Assembly (NCBI GenBank): GCA_000415505.1
Contig: KE354187.1
Coordinates: 1-52,793 of the forward strand
Direction of reading: 5' to 3'
DNA: 52,793 nt
Source: Streptomyces afghaniensis 772
Lineage (GTDB): Bacteria; Actinomycetota; Actinomycetes; Streptomycetales; Streptomycetaceae
How positions within the stretch are numbered: position 1 is the first letter of the stretch; the number at the start of each line of letters is the position of its first letter. The notes under the pieces were generated by a model. That model was not told the DNA's origin. It saw only the letters and a list, made by a program, of their open reading frames with translations, and did no database searches. The position numbers and the translations under genes are program-made. Positions 33,703 to 42,271 of the stretch are shown in pieces.

Positions 33703-36044
33703 AGTTCACCGACGGCTACTGGATGATGCGCGAAGGCGTCCGGGCGTCGTACGCCGCGGAGGTCGCCGACGTCCGCGTCGACGAGGACCGGTTCACGCTC
33801 TACGCGCCTGTGCGCCACGTCACGCGCCGCGGCCAGACCCTCAACAGCCCGCTGCTGACCGTCGAGTGCTGGTCCCCTGCCGAGGGCGTGATCGGCATCC
33901 GTTCGACCCACCACGCGGGCGCTGCCGAGCGCGGCCCGGAGTTCGCCCTGCACACCGAACCCGGCCACACGGCAAGGGTCACCCGGGAGGGCTCGCTGCT
34001 GGAACTCACGGCCGGGGAGCTGTCCCTGCGCGTGGACACCGCGGCCCCGTGGCGGCTGGACTTCACCGCGAACGGGCGCGTCCTCACCTCGGCGAAGGCA
34101 CGCGGCACCGGCTTCGCGGTCCTGGGCGACGGCAGCCACTACTCGCTGGCGCAACTGACGCTCAATGTCGGCGAGTTGGTGTACGGGCTCGGTGAACGGT
34201 TCACGCCGTTCGTGAAGAACGGCCAGAGCGTGGACATCTGGCAGGCCGACGGCGGCACCGCGAGCGAGCAGGCGTACAAGAACGTCCCCTTCCACCTCAC
34301 CGACCGCGGCTACGGCGTCTTCGTCAACCATCCCGGCAAGGTGAGCTACGAGGTCGACTCGGAGGCCGTCGGGCAGGTGCAGTTCAGCGTCGAGGACCAG
34401 TCGCTGGAGTACTTCGTGCTGTACGGTCCGACGCCCAAGGACGTCCTGGACCGCTACACGGCGCTGACCGGCCGCCCGGCGCTGCCGCCTGCCTGGTCGT
34501 TCGGGCTGTGGCTGTCGACGTCGTTCACGACCTCGTACGACGAGGAGACGGTGAACCGGTTCGTGCGCGGGATGGCCGAGCGCGACATCCCGCTGGGCGT
34601 CTTCCACTTCGACTGCTTCTGGATGCGCGAGTACCAGTGGTGCGACTTCACCTGGGATCCGGAGGTCTTCCCGGACCCGGAGGGCATGCTGCGCCGGCTG
34701 AAGGAGGAGCACGGCCTGCGCGTGTCGGTGTGGATCAACCCGTACATCGCACAGAAGTCCGCGCTGTTCGCGGAGGCCAAGCGGCACGGCTATCTGGTCC
34801 GCAAGGCCGACGGCGACGTGTGGCAGTGGGACCTGTGGCAGGCCGGTATGGCCCTGGTCGACTTCACCGATCCGGACGCGCGGGAGTGGTACGCGAGCAA
34901 GCTGCGCACGCTCACCGCGCAGGGCGTCGACTGCTTCAAGACCGACTTCGGCGAGCGGATCCCGACCGATGTGGTCTGGCACGACGGCTCCGGCCCGGAG
35001 CGCATGCACAACTACTACACACAGCTCTACAACGAGACGGTCTTCGAGGTGCTGAGCGAGGCCCGGGGCGCCGGTGAGGCCGTGCTCTTCGCCCGGTCGG
35101 CGACGGCGGGCGGACAGCAGTTCCCGGTGCACTGGGGCGGCGACTGCGAGTCGCACTTCGGCGCGATGGCCGAGTCGCTGCGCGGCGGGTTGTCGCTCGG
35201 CCTGTCCGGGTTCGGCTTCTGGAGCCATGACATCGGCGGCTTCGAGGGGACGCCGACGCCCGAGGTGTTCAAACGGTGGGTGCAGTTCGGGCTGTTGTCG
35301 TCGCACAGCCGGCTGCACGGCAGCAAGTCGTACCGGGTGCCGTGGGACTACGACGAGGAGGCGGTCGCGGTCACCCGCGACTTCACGCGCCTCAAGCACC
35401 GGCTCATGCCCTATCTGTTCCGTGCGGCACAGCAGGCCGCCGAGCGCGGCACGCCGATGATGCGGGCGATGGTCCTGGAGTTCCCCGACGACCCGGCCTG
35501 CCACACCCTCGACCGGCAGTACATGCTCGGCGAGGACCTGCTCGTCGCCCCCGTGTTCTCGGCCGACGGCTTCGTCGACTACTACGTCCCCGACGGCACC
35601 TGGACGCATCTGCTGTCGGGCGAACAGGTCCAGGGGTCGGGCTGGCGGCGCGAGCGGTACGGCTACGACAGCCTGCCCCTGCTCGCCCGGCCCGGCTCGG
35701 TCATCCCCTACGGCTCGAGCGACGACGCGGCGGAGTACGACTGGGCGCACGGGGTGACACTGCGGGTCCACGCGCCCGTCGACGGTGCGACGGTCGTGAC
35801 ACGGATCCCGGCCCCGGGCGTCCGGGACGACTCGGCGGCCGTCTTCCGGACGACTCGCCACGGCGACACGGTCACGGTTGACGCGGAGGGGGCACCCGGA
35901 CCGTGGCAGGTGCTGCTGGTCGGAGCGCGGGCGCAACCCGGCGACACCGGATCGTCGGCGTGGGCCGAGCGGACGGCGCTCGGCACTCTTCTCGCCGTAT
36001 CCGCGGGCACGGCCCACCTCACGGCACGACTCGCCGGCGGCTGA
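33699..36044 (+). CDS. GH31 alpha-xylosidase (YicI-like)
   Basis: Removes alpha-xylosyl residues, as from isoprimeverose and xyloglucan oligosaccharides. The 781-residue chain has the YicI-type order: N-terminal beta domain, the (beta/alpha)8 barrel, and C-terminal beta domains. Nucleophile Asp416 lies in CFKTDFGERIPTDV and the acid/base Asp482 in HWGGDCESHFGAM; these numbers coincide with those known for E. coli YicI. FHFDCFWMREYQWCDFTWDPEVFPDPEGM is the substrate-loop region that favours xylose over glucose. Cytoplasmic. It is co-translated with GH1 (ATGA) and ends the operon, facing a convergent regulator 48 bp away. Confidence 0.92.
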   Translation: MKFTDGYWMMREGVRASYAAEVADVRVDEDRFTLYAPVRHVTRRGQTLNSPLLTVECWSPAEGVIGIRSTHHAGAAERGPEFALHTEPGHTARVTREGSLLELTAGELSLRVDTAAPWRLDFTANGRVLTSAKARGTGFAVLGDGSHYSLAQLTLNVGELVYGLGERFTPFVKNGQSVDIWQADGGTASEQAYKNVPFHLTDRGYGVFVNHPGKVSYEVDSEAVGQVQFSVEDQSLEYFVLYGPTPKDVLDRYTALTGRPALPPAWSFGLWLSTSFTTSYDEETVNRFVRGMAERDIPLGVFHFDCFWMREYQWCDFTWDPEVFPDPEGMLRRLKEEHGLRVSVWINPYIAQKSALFAEAKRHGYLVRKADGDVWQWDLWQAGMALVDFTDPDAREWYASKLRTLTAQGVDCFKTDFGERIPTDVVWHDGSGPERMHNYYTQLYNETVFEVLSEARGAGEAVLFARSATAGGQQFPVHWGGDCESHFGAMAESLRGGLSLGLSGFGFWSHDIGGFEGTPTPEVFKRWVQFGLLSSHSRLHGSKSYRVPWDYDEEAVAVTRDFTRLKHRLMPYLFRAAQQAAERGTPMMRAMVLEFPDDPACHTLDRQYMLGEDLLVAPVFSADGFVDYYVPDGTWTHLLSGEQVQGSGWRRERYGYDSLPLLARPGSVIPYGSSDDAAEYDWAHGVTLRVHAPVDGATVVTRIPAPGVRDDSAAVFRTTRHGDTVTVDAEGAPGPWQVLLVGARAQPGDTGSSAWAERTALGTLLAVSAGTAHLTARLAGG

Positions 36045-36092
36045 CGCCGCTCTCAGCGGGCGCCTGGTCGTCGACGGCGATGGCCGGCCGCT

Positions 36093-36953
36093 TCACCGTG
36101 TCGTCGGATCCGCTGCCTCCGCGGGGAAGTCCTCGACACCGATGACCCGCAGCAGCTCCAGCCGCTCGCGGGTCTCGGCGTCCGCCGGGGTGAGCACCAG
36201 CAGCTGCTGGCCCTGGTCGGGAGTGACCAGGGTCTCGCAGTCCAGCACCAGGCGGCCGACCCGCGGATGCAGCAGAGTCTTGCGGTCGGCACGCCGGACC
36301 GCCACCTCGTGCTCGGCCCAGATCCGGCGGAAGTCGGCGCTCGCGGCCTGCAACCGGTCGACGAGTCCGGCGACCATGGAGTCTCCGGTCCGGCGGCCGG
36401 CGGCCGCGCGCAGGTCGGCCACGAGCCGGCGGGCGTGGCGTTCCCGTTCCTCGGGCGGGGTGACGGCGCGGGCCGGGGGGTCGGTGAACCAGCGGTACAC
36501 GGCATAGCGGCGGTCGCCGGAGAAGCCCGTGTGGTTGCCCGTGAGCAGGAGGGCGGCCTGGTTCTGGGCGAGGACCTCGCCCAGGTCGGACAGGACCAGG
36601 GCCGGGGTGTCGCCGAGCAGGTCGAGCATGCGGATCAGGCCGGCGCGGGCCAGGCGGGCCACTCCGTCGGCGGGTGGGGGCTGGTGGCCGGCCAGGTGGA
36701 ACAGGTGGTCGCGCTCGTCGTCGGAGAGGCGCAGCGCCCGGGCCAGCGCGCCGAGCAGCTGGACCGAGGGCTGGCTGCTGCGGCCCTGCTCGAGGCGTAC
36801 GACGTAGTCCACTGACATGCCCGCGAGCGTGGCCACCTCTTCCCGGCGCAGGCCGCAGGTGCGGCGGCGGGGGCCCTCGGCGATGCCGACCTCGGCCGGA
36901 CGCATCGCCTCGCGGCGGCGGCGCAGGAAGTCGGCGAGCTGGTCACGTTGCAT
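36093..36953 (-). CDS. XRE/MmyB-type transcriptional regulator
   Basis: 286 residues. The N-terminal Cro/C1 HTH spans about 1-75 (LADFLRRRREAMRPAEVGIAEGPRRRTCGLRREEVATLAGMSVDYVVRLEQGRSSQPSVQLLGALARALRLSDDERDHLFHLAG). The MmyB ligand-binding domain follows (VLAQNQAALLLTGN, YRWFTDP, LHPRVGRLVLDCETLVTPDQGQQLLVLTP), a fold reported to bind fatty-acid-like ligands. It is divergent from an aldo/keto reductase, the commonest arrangement for this family in Streptomyces. A 21-bp dyad lies between them. Possible earlier starts at 36962 and 36971. Confidence 0.9.
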   Translation of the reverse strand: MQRDQLADFLRRRREAMRPAEVGIAEGPRRRTCGLRREEVATLAGMSVDYVVRLEQGRSSQPSVQLLGALARALRLSDDERDHLFHLAGHQPPPADGVARLARAGLIRMLDLLGDTPALVLSDLGEVLAQNQAALLLTGNHTGFSGDRRYAVYRWFTDPPARAVTPPEERERHARRLVADLRAAAGRRTGDSMVAGLVDRLQAASADFRRIWAEHEVAVRRADRKTLLHPRVGRLVLDCETLVTPDQGQQLLVLTPADAETRERLELLRVIGVEDFPAEAADPTTR

Positions 36954-36995
36954 GGTCCCCATGGCCCTCATGGTCCTCGCAGCGGCCGGGCCGAT

Positions 36996-37016
36996 CCAGG
37001 GAGCGCCTCTCCCAGG
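36996..37016. promoter_or_regulatory. Candidate MmyB-regulator operator (aldo/keto reductase side)
   Basis: A 21-bp dyad with outer half-sites CCAGGGAG (36996-37003) and CTCCCAGG (37009-37016); 16 of 21 positions are symmetric. It lies midway in the divergent promoter region. Evidence is symmetry and position only. Confidence 0.4.
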
Positions 37017-37089
37017 ATGAACGCTCCGCTCCCGTGCGTCGTGGGGCCGGCGCAGGGTGGGTGGCAGATCGACGATGAAGGAGAACGCG

Positions 37090-38085
37090 ATGCAGACACG
37101 AACCCTGGGCACCACCGGCCCGGCCGTTTCCGCGCTGGGACTGGGCGCGATGGGCATGTCGGGCGCCTACGGCGAGGCCGACCGCGCGGAGAGTATAGCC
37201 ACCGTCCACGCTGGGCTGGAGGCCGGGGTCACGCTGATCGACACCGGTGATTTCTACGCCATGGGCCACAACGAGCTGTTGATCGCGGAGTCGCTGCGTG
37301 GCCGGGACCGGGACAGTTACCAGTTGAGCGTCAAGTTCGGCATGCTGCGAGGGCCGGGCCCGGAGTTCGGCGGGATGGACGGCCGTCCCGAGGCGGTGAA
37401 GAGCTTCCTGGCCTACTCGCTCACTCGCCTGGGCACCGACCACATCGACATCTACCGCCCTGCCCGGCTGGACCCGGCCGTACCGATCGAGGAGACGGTG
37501 GGCGCGATCAAGGAGATGATCGACGCCGGGTACGTCCGGCACCTCGGCCTCTCGGAGGTCGACGCGGCGACGATCCGCCGGGCGCATGCCGTGCACCCCG
37601 TATCCGACCTGCAGATCGAGTACTCGCTGATCTCCCGCGCCGTGGAGGCGGACATTCTGCCTACGCTGAGGGAGCTCGGCATCGGCCTGACCGCGTACGG
37701 AGTGCTCAGCCGCGGCCTCATTTCCGGGCACTGGTCCGTCGGCCACACGGCCGGCCCCGGCGACAGCCGCGGCTTCAGCCCGCGCTTCTCGCGCGGGAAC
37801 GTGGAACACAACCTCGCCCTCGTGGAAGCGTTGCGCCGGGTCGCCGACGCGAAGGGGTGCACGGTCGCTCAACTGGCCATCGCCTGGGTGGCCGCACAGG
37901 GCGACGACATCGTGCCGCTGGTCGGCGCTCGCACCCGCGAGCGGCTGGCCGAGGCGCTGCCCGCGATGGAGCTGCTCCTCACCGCGGACGACCTCGCCGG
38001 GATCGAGAAGGCGGTGCCGCCGGGCGCGGCGCGCGGCGACCGTTACCCGTCCGCGTTCATGTCCAGCCTCGGCGTCGGCAACTGA
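37090..38085 (+). CDS. Aldo/keto reductase
   Basis: NADPH-dependent carbonyl reductase, 331 residues, (beta/alpha)8 barrel. Start MQTRTLGTTGPAVSALGLGAMGMSGAYG; catalytic Asp and Tyr are in LIDTGDFYAMGHNE and the Lys in LSVKFG. The usual catalytic His position reads IYRPARLDP, a variant typical of one AKR subgroup. The NADP region ends with VPLVGARTRERLAEALPAM. ATG 37090 has GAAGGAG 6 bp upstream; ATG 37075 is alternative. Its regulator is probably the divergent MmyB-type gene. Substrate unknown; detoxification of reactive carbonyls is a reasonable guess. Confidence 0.92.
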   Translation: MQTRTLGTTGPAVSALGLGAMGMSGAYGEADRAESIATVHAGLEAGVTLIDTGDFYAMGHNELLIAESLRGRDRDSYQLSVKFGMLRGPGPEFGGMDGRPEAVKSFLAYSLTRLGTDHIDIYRPARLDPAVPIEETVGAIKEMIDAGYVRHLGLSEVDAATIRRAHAVHPVSDLQIEYSLISRAVEADILPTLRELGIGLTAYGVLSRGLISGHWSVGHTAGPGDSRGFSPRFSRGNVEHNLALVEALRRVADAKGCTVAQLAIAWVAAQGDDIVPLVGARTRERLAEALPAMELLLTADDLAGIEKAVPPGAARGDRYPSAFMSSLGVGN

Positions 38086-38177
38086 GTCCCCGCCACGCTC
38101 TTCGGCAGGCCCTGCACGTGCCCGGAACTGTGGCTTCCACCACGGCGGATGTGGTCTACTCCTGGTGAGATCACCGG

Positions 38178-39161
38178 ATGCTCGGTTTCCTTCTCCGTCT
38201 CCTGCCGTTCTGGGTCCGCGAACCCCTGCTCATCGCGGTCGGGTCCGTTCTCGGCGTACGCATCATGTATCTCGCCGTCCACGACCACGATCGGGTCGCG
38301 GCCGGTCTCGGAGTGGTGTTCCTCGTGTTCACCGCAATACGCGTCTACGCGGTGATCCGGGCCCTGCGCGCACGCCGGAATCCGAGTGTGCAAGCCCAAG
38401 TGCAAACCGTGGCCCAGGCTCAGGCCGTGACTGAGCCGCGTCCCGGCCCGGACACTCCGGAGAAGGAGCCCAACGCATGGGGCCAGGCCATCGCGGCCGT
38501 AGCCGTGTTCGGAGCACTCGCGGCCGCGCTGTGGTTGGGCCCACGCGTGCTGCCGTCCGACGACAGCACCCCGCAGCCCGCCTCGTGTTCGGACGGGGAA
38601 CACGGGGAACTGCCGAAGGCCTACAAAGAGAAGCCCCAGCCTGTGACCGGTGAAGAGCTGTGCAAGGCGCTCAACCGGCCGGACCTGGCCAAGCTCCTCG
38701 GAACGCCTGCAGAGACCGCGACCACTGCTTCCGGCACCAGCAACACCGCTCCCCTGACGGACGGGAAGGTCGCCCAGCCGGAGGCCGAGGTCACGTTCGA
38801 CACGTACACCGTGAATGTCTCGGCCACTTACAACGAGCTGTCGACCGACCAGTACGTGAAGCTGATGAAGTTCGGGGATGCGGAGGACACGAAGACGCTC
38901 ACGGTTCTCGGACGGCCCGCGGTCTTCTCCTCGGATCACACCATGAAGATCGAGATCGACCTCGGAAGTGGCGGATCCGGCGGACCGGTCGAACAAGGCC
39001 CCCTGGCCAGGACGCTGTCCGTGGCCCTCGACCGTAGTGACCGGGGCGGCTACTACGAAATCACCGTGTGGAGCACGTCCGGAGCCCTCCCGAACGACAG
39101 CGTTCTCCTCGGCATCGCTGAGAAGGTTCTTCCGACCATCCCCGAAAGGCCTGTCCGATAG
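38178..39161 (+). CDS. Membrane protein of unknown function (DUF6215-like)
   Basis: 327 residues with three predicted helices: about 12-32, 38-60 and 98-115 (AIAAVAVFGALAAALWLG). The remaining 200 residues form an extracytoplasmic domain containing two Cys (ASCSDGEHG and GEELCKAL) that may form a disulfide, and a conserved-looking block LAKLLGTPAETATTASG to DTYTVNVSATYNELSTDQYVKLMKF. The overall pattern fits the Streptomyces DUF6215 family; the family label is from memory and moderate. No function can be assigned. It is monocistronic. Confidence 0.75.
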   Translation: MLGFLLRLLPFWVREPLLIAVGSVLGVRIMYLAVHDHDRVAAGLGVVFLVFTAIRVYAVIRALRARRNPSVQAQVQTVAQAQAVTEPRPGPDTPEKEPNAWGQAIAAVAVFGALAAALWLGPRVLPSDDSTPQPASCSDGEHGELPKAYKEKPQPVTGEELCKALNRPDLAKLLGTPAETATTASGTSNTAPLTDGKVAQPEAEVTFDTYTVNVSATYNELSTDQYVKLMKFGDAEDTKTLTVLGRPAVFSSDHTMKIEIDLGSGGSGGPVEQGPLARTLSVALDRSDRGGYYEITVWSTSGALPNDSVLLGIAEKVLPTIPERPVR

Positions 39162-39197
39162 GTCGTACTCCGCCTCGGCGTGCACACGCCGGGCGGG

Positions 39198-39671
39198 TCA
39201 CTCCGTGGCTGCGGCCGTACCCGCCCGGCGCGCCGCGGCGGCGGCCCGGATCCGGTCCAGCGGGATACCGGCCTGCTCGCACAGGGTGGCCAGGTCGAAG
39301 TAGATCGCCTCGCCCGCCATCAGCCCGTCCTGGAAGGGGACGACGTTGGCGAAGGGCACCTCGAAGGCGCCCCCTCCGGGCGGTACCCCGAGCCACTCCC
39401 CGCGGCTGGTGCCGCGCAGGGTCCCCCATACGGCGATGACGCCATCGCCGAAGGTGATGCCCTCGTCCTCGGGAGTGAGGTCCGGGAACGCGGTGAAGTA
39501 CTGCTGCTGGTACGCGGCGCGCACCGCGTCCCTTCCCCGGCTGCGCAGCCCGAGCGCCTTCGTCTCGAGGAAGCAGTCCTCGACGAACGTTCTGAGAATG
39601 CCGTCGATGTCCCGTGCCGTCTCCGCCTCGCGGTGGGCTTCGAAGAGGCGCCGCATCTCGGTGGTGTCCAT
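39198..39671 (-). CDS. SnoaL-like / nuclear transport factor 2-fold protein
   Basis: 157 residues of NTF2-like fold. MRRLFEAHREAETARDIDGILRTFVEDCFLE and VRAAYQQQYFTAFPDLTPEDEGITFGDGVIAVWGTLRGTSRGEWLGVPPGGGAFEVPFANVVPFQDGLMAGEAIYFDLATLCEQAGI are standard for SnoaL polyketide-cyclase-like proteins. ATG 39671 has GAGGGAG upstream. It is isolated from biosynthetic genes, so a generic isomerase or small-molecule-binding role is as likely as cyclisation. Confidence 0.85.
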   Translation of the reverse strand: MDTTEMRRLFEAHREAETARDIDGILRTFVEDCFLETKALGLRSRGRDAVRAAYQQQYFTAFPDLTPEDEGITFGDGVIAVWGTLRGTSRGEWLGVPPGGGAFEVPFANVVPFQDGLMAGEAIYFDLATLCEQAGIPLDRIRAAAAARRAGTAAATE

Positions 39672-39745
39672 GCCCCTGCTCCCTCTTCGGGTCCTCCTTC
39701 GATCGTAGGAAGCGGCCGCCGGACCGACCACCGGGAGCCTGGACC

Positions 39746-40456
39746 CTAGAGCAGAACAAGGGGGTCTCCGGCCTGCACCTGTCCTGGGGACACGACCGTG
39801 GCAAGCCCGTCCAACCGCATGTCGTGCGCTTTCGTGATGGCCCGCAATACCAGCGGGGAGTGGGGGAGGTCTTGCTGAGCCTCGTTGGTCATCACGCATC
39901 GCTCACTCGATCGCACGAACTCGATGCACACCGAGTCGCCGATCCGCGCCTTGCTCCCGAACCACTCGTCCTCCACGAACGGAGGGGTGCCTGGTGGTGT
40001 CCGTACCAGGAGGTTCGGCCGGAAGCGTCGTTCATCGACGGGAACCTCGGGCACCGCCGAACGCACCCAGTCAAGGGTGGCCGTGGTCAACACGCTGACA
40101 GGCAGCTGGTCGAAGTGAGAAATTGCCGCCTCGCGAGCCAACTCGACGTCCTCACGACCGAGGTAGCGACGAAGGTAGGCACTCGGATCCGGTACCACCG
40201 CGCCTCGCGTGTCCAGCAGTTCAGGCTCACCGACGTCGTCCACGTAGCGGGAACGCAACTGCAGCAGGCCCGGCATCCTGCGGAAGCGACGAGTGTTCTT
40301 CCCCGAACCGAACTTGCCCTGCGCGTCGCGCACCGCGAAGAGACGATCGCCGACGAATCCCCTCGCCTCGACCTCCGCCCGGTGGAGCAACTCGCCCCCT
40401 GTCGACTTGATCGGATACCGCCAGATCCGTTCGATCACGCCTGCCTCGATCATCAT
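39746..40456 (-). CDS. MOSC-domain protein
   Basis: Molybdenum-cofactor sulfurase C-terminal-like protein, 236 residues. The N-terminal beta-barrel part begins VIERIWRYPIKSTGGELLHRAEVEARGFVGDRLFAVRDAQGKF. The MOSC core has RFRPNLLV and the family Cys in FVRSSERCVMTNEAQQ. Proteins of this kind (YcbX/YiiM relatives) move sulfur or reduce N-hydroxylated compounds with a Mo cofactor. It is free-standing; no molybdoenzyme lies nearby. Confidence 0.88.
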   Translation of the reverse strand: MMIEAGVIERIWRYPIKSTGGELLHRAEVEARGFVGDRLFAVRDAQGKFGSGKNTRRFRRMPGLLQLRSRYVDDVGEPELLDTRGAVVPDPSAYLRRYLGREDVELAREAAISHFDQLPVSVLTTATLDWVRSAVPEVPVDERRFRPNLLVRTPPGTPPFVEDEWFGSKARIGDSVCIEFVRSSERCVMTNEAQQDLPHSPLVLRAITKAHDMRLDGLATVVSPGQVQAGDPLVLL

Positions 40457-40534
40457 CCGGATGAGGCTACAAGGGTGCAGCTGATGCCACGGGATACTTC
40501 AGGTCGCGATGCCGATCAACGAGAAGTCGAGGTC

Positions 40535-40849
40535 ATGACCAATCACTGCTGCGAAGCGATGACCAGCCGCGTGAACGTGGACTGCGACCAGCACGATGAC
40601 CCCTTCGCCTGCCCGGACGCGCTGGTTGACTTCAGCGCCAAGTTCCAGGAGTACGGGCTGATCATCCATGACGGCGGCACGTCGAGCGTCACGATCGACT
40701 TCTGCCCCTGGTGCGGACGGCGCTTCCCCGAGTCGCAGCGCGACCGATGGTTCGACGAGCTGGAGCGCCGCGGGATCGATCCTTGGGAGGACGAGGTGCC
40801 TGCCGAGTTCCAGGATGACCGCTGGCTCGCGTCTCTGCACCAGGAGTAA
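40535..40849 (+). CDS. Small cysteine-rich protein, DUF6980-like
   Basis: 104 residues starting MTNHCCEAMTSRVNVDCDQHDDPFACPDALVDF, with EYGLIIHDGGTSSVTIDFCPWCGRRFPESQRDRWFDELERRGID. The Cys pairs (HCC..., CPWCG) suggest a bound metal. The pattern matches the short DUF6980 family, whose role is unknown. GAGG lies 2 bp before ATG 40535, unusually close. Adjacent genes on both sides point the other way, so it is transcribed alone. Confidence 0.75.
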   Translation: MTNHCCEAMTSRVNVDCDQHDDPFACPDALVDFSAKFQEYGLIIHDGGTSSVTIDFCPWCGRRFPESQRDRWFDELERRGIDPWEDEVPAEFQDDRWLASLHQE

Positions 40850-40873
40850 ATCCGTCCGGGTTGCGAGGAACGC

Positions 40874-41572
40874 CTACTGCGGCTTGGTGGCGATCTGGAT
40901 CAGGTTGCCACAGCTGTCGTCGAAGACGGCGGTGGTGACGGGGCCCATCTCCAGGGGTTCCTGGGTGAAGCGGACTCCGAGGCCGCGCAGGCGCTGGTAC
41001 TCCGCCTTCACGTCGTCGACGGCGAACTGGGCGAGTGGGATGCCCTCCTCGACGAGTGCGTCGCGGAAGGTCTTGACGGCCGGGTGGCCGGCGGGCTCCA
41101 GGAGGAGTTCGGTGCCGTCGGGCTCGTCGGGTGAGACGACGGTCAGCCACCGGTCCTTCTCGCCCACCGGGACGTCGTGCTTCTTCACAAAGCCGAGGAT
41201 CTCGGTGTAGAAGTGCTCGGCCTTGGCCTGGTCGTCGACGAAAACGCTGGTCAGATGGATCTTCATGGGGGTGCTCTTCTCCGGTCCGGACGTATCGGCC
41301 ACCAGCCACCGCTCGGTGATCTGCCGCAGCGGGGCTGTGTTCAGCTCGTGGAACTTGTAGCGGCCCTCCCGCCGGGTCTCGACGAGCCCGGCAGCCTCCA
41401 GCACGGCGAGGTGCTGGGAGACCGCTTGGCGCGAGATGCCGAGCTGGTGCTTCATGCTCAGTCGGGAGCAGATCTCGAACAGCGTCTGTCCGGACTTCTC
41501 CGTGAGCTCGTCGAGGATGGTACGGCGGGTGGGGTCGGCCAAAGCTTTGAAAAGGTCATCGGCCACGACCAC
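40874..41572 (-). CDS. ArsR-type regulator fused to a VOC/glyoxalase domain
   Basis: 232 residues in two domains. Residues 1-95 are an ArsR winged helix (LFKALADPTRRTILDELTEKSGQTLFEICSRL, recognition helix ISRQAVSQHLAVLEAAGLVETRREGRYKFHELN). Residues 103-232 are a VOC domain (HLTSVFVDDQAKAEHFYTEILGFVKKHDVPVGEKDRWLTVVSPD to GPVTTAVFDDSCGNLIQIATKP). The fusion makes a one-protein sensor or binding regulator. A 16-bp dyad 8 bp upstream of the start (41580-41595) is the likely autoregulatory operator. Start GTG 41572, no ribosome-binding site visible. The VOC ligand is unknown. Confidence 0.9.
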   Translation of the reverse strand: MVVADDLFKALADPTRRTILDELTEKSGQTLFEICSRLSMKHQLGISRQAVSQHLAVLEAAGLVETRREGRYKFHELNTAPLRQITERWLVADTSGPEKSTPMKIHLTSVFVDDQAKAEHFYTEILGFVKKHDVPVGEKDRWLTVVSPDEPDGTELLLEPAGHPAVKTFRDALVEEGIPLAQFAVDDVKAEYQRLRGLGVRFTQEPLEMGPVTTAVFDDSCGNLIQIATKPQ

Positions 41573-41579
41573 ACAATAG

Positions 41580-41595
41580 GCAAGTGTTCACTTGC
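41580..41595. promoter_or_regulatory. Candidate operator of the ArsR-VOC fusion
   Basis: GCAAGTG-TT-CACTTGC: perfect 7-bp arms around a TT centre, just before the start codon. Binding here would block initiation directly, as ArsR repressors typically do. Confidence 0.7.
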
Positions 41596-41633
41596 ATATC
41601 AAGTCGCACGGATTGACGCCCACCTCGGCGGCT

Positions 41634-42250
41634 CCCATGCGGCTGCTGGAACTGCTCCTTCCGGCCGACCCCGGCGCGGACGTCCTCGATGCGGTCGGGG
41701 AAGCCGCGCCCTGGCCGCCATCGTCCTGGTCAGCGCCCTGCGCGGCGCCCGCCGCGCGGGAGCCGGCCTGGCCGAGCAAGCCCACCGGGCCGACCAGGCA
41801 TTGATCGACCACGGTCAAGGTCACGCCACCGGGCAGCTGCTGCGCGTCCACCTCCGTACCGGTCAGGCCCAGCTCGTCAATGCCGGCCATCCCTGGCCAT
41901 TGCGCTTGCGCGACGGGACTGCGGAGGTGATCACCTGCGAGGTGGACCACCCCTTCGGACTGGACCGTCTGCTCATGGTCACCGACGGCATGCTCGAGCG
42001 CCATGGGGAGAAGGTCGACCTGCCCGCCCTGCTCGAAGACACCCGGGACCTGCACCCGCGGGAGACCGCACTGGCACTGACATCCGCGGTCCGCGACGCC
42101 GCCGGCGGCCGGCTCGAGGACGATGCCACCGCCAGGTGCCTGGACTGGCACGGGGTCCACGAGACCCAGAGGCATGTCAGCTCCGGCGCGGACACCCGGC
42201 AAGCCTCAGCCGCCCGCACGAAACAGCAGCCTTCCGCAGGCAGTGCGTGA
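41634..42250 (+). pseudogene. SpoIIE-type PP2C phosphatase remnant
   Basis: The C-terminal half of a PPM phosphatase: ALAAIVLVSALRGARRAGAGLAEQAHRADQALIDHGQGHATGQLLRVHLRTGQAQLVNAGHPWPLRLRDG, then LLMVTDGMLERHGEKVDLPALLEDTRDLHPRETALALTSAVRDAAGGRLEDDATARCLDWHG. The N-terminal sensor and first metal-binding motif are missing. About a dozen residues normally between HPFGL and DRLLMVTDG are deleted. A frame change near 41700 separates an upstream scrap (LLELLLPADPGADVLDAVGEAA). No plausible start codon precedes the conserved part, so it is not expected to function in anti-sigma signalling. Confidence 0.7.
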
Positions 42251-42271
42251 CGTCCCTGAGCACGTCGAGAC

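Noticed and set aside
33633-36017. 794-codon minus-strand open frame
   Set aside because: It is fully antisense to the GH31 gene, whose catalytic motifs and coupling are clear. It is rich in Arg/Val/Leu and has no recognisable family; a GC-bias shadow.
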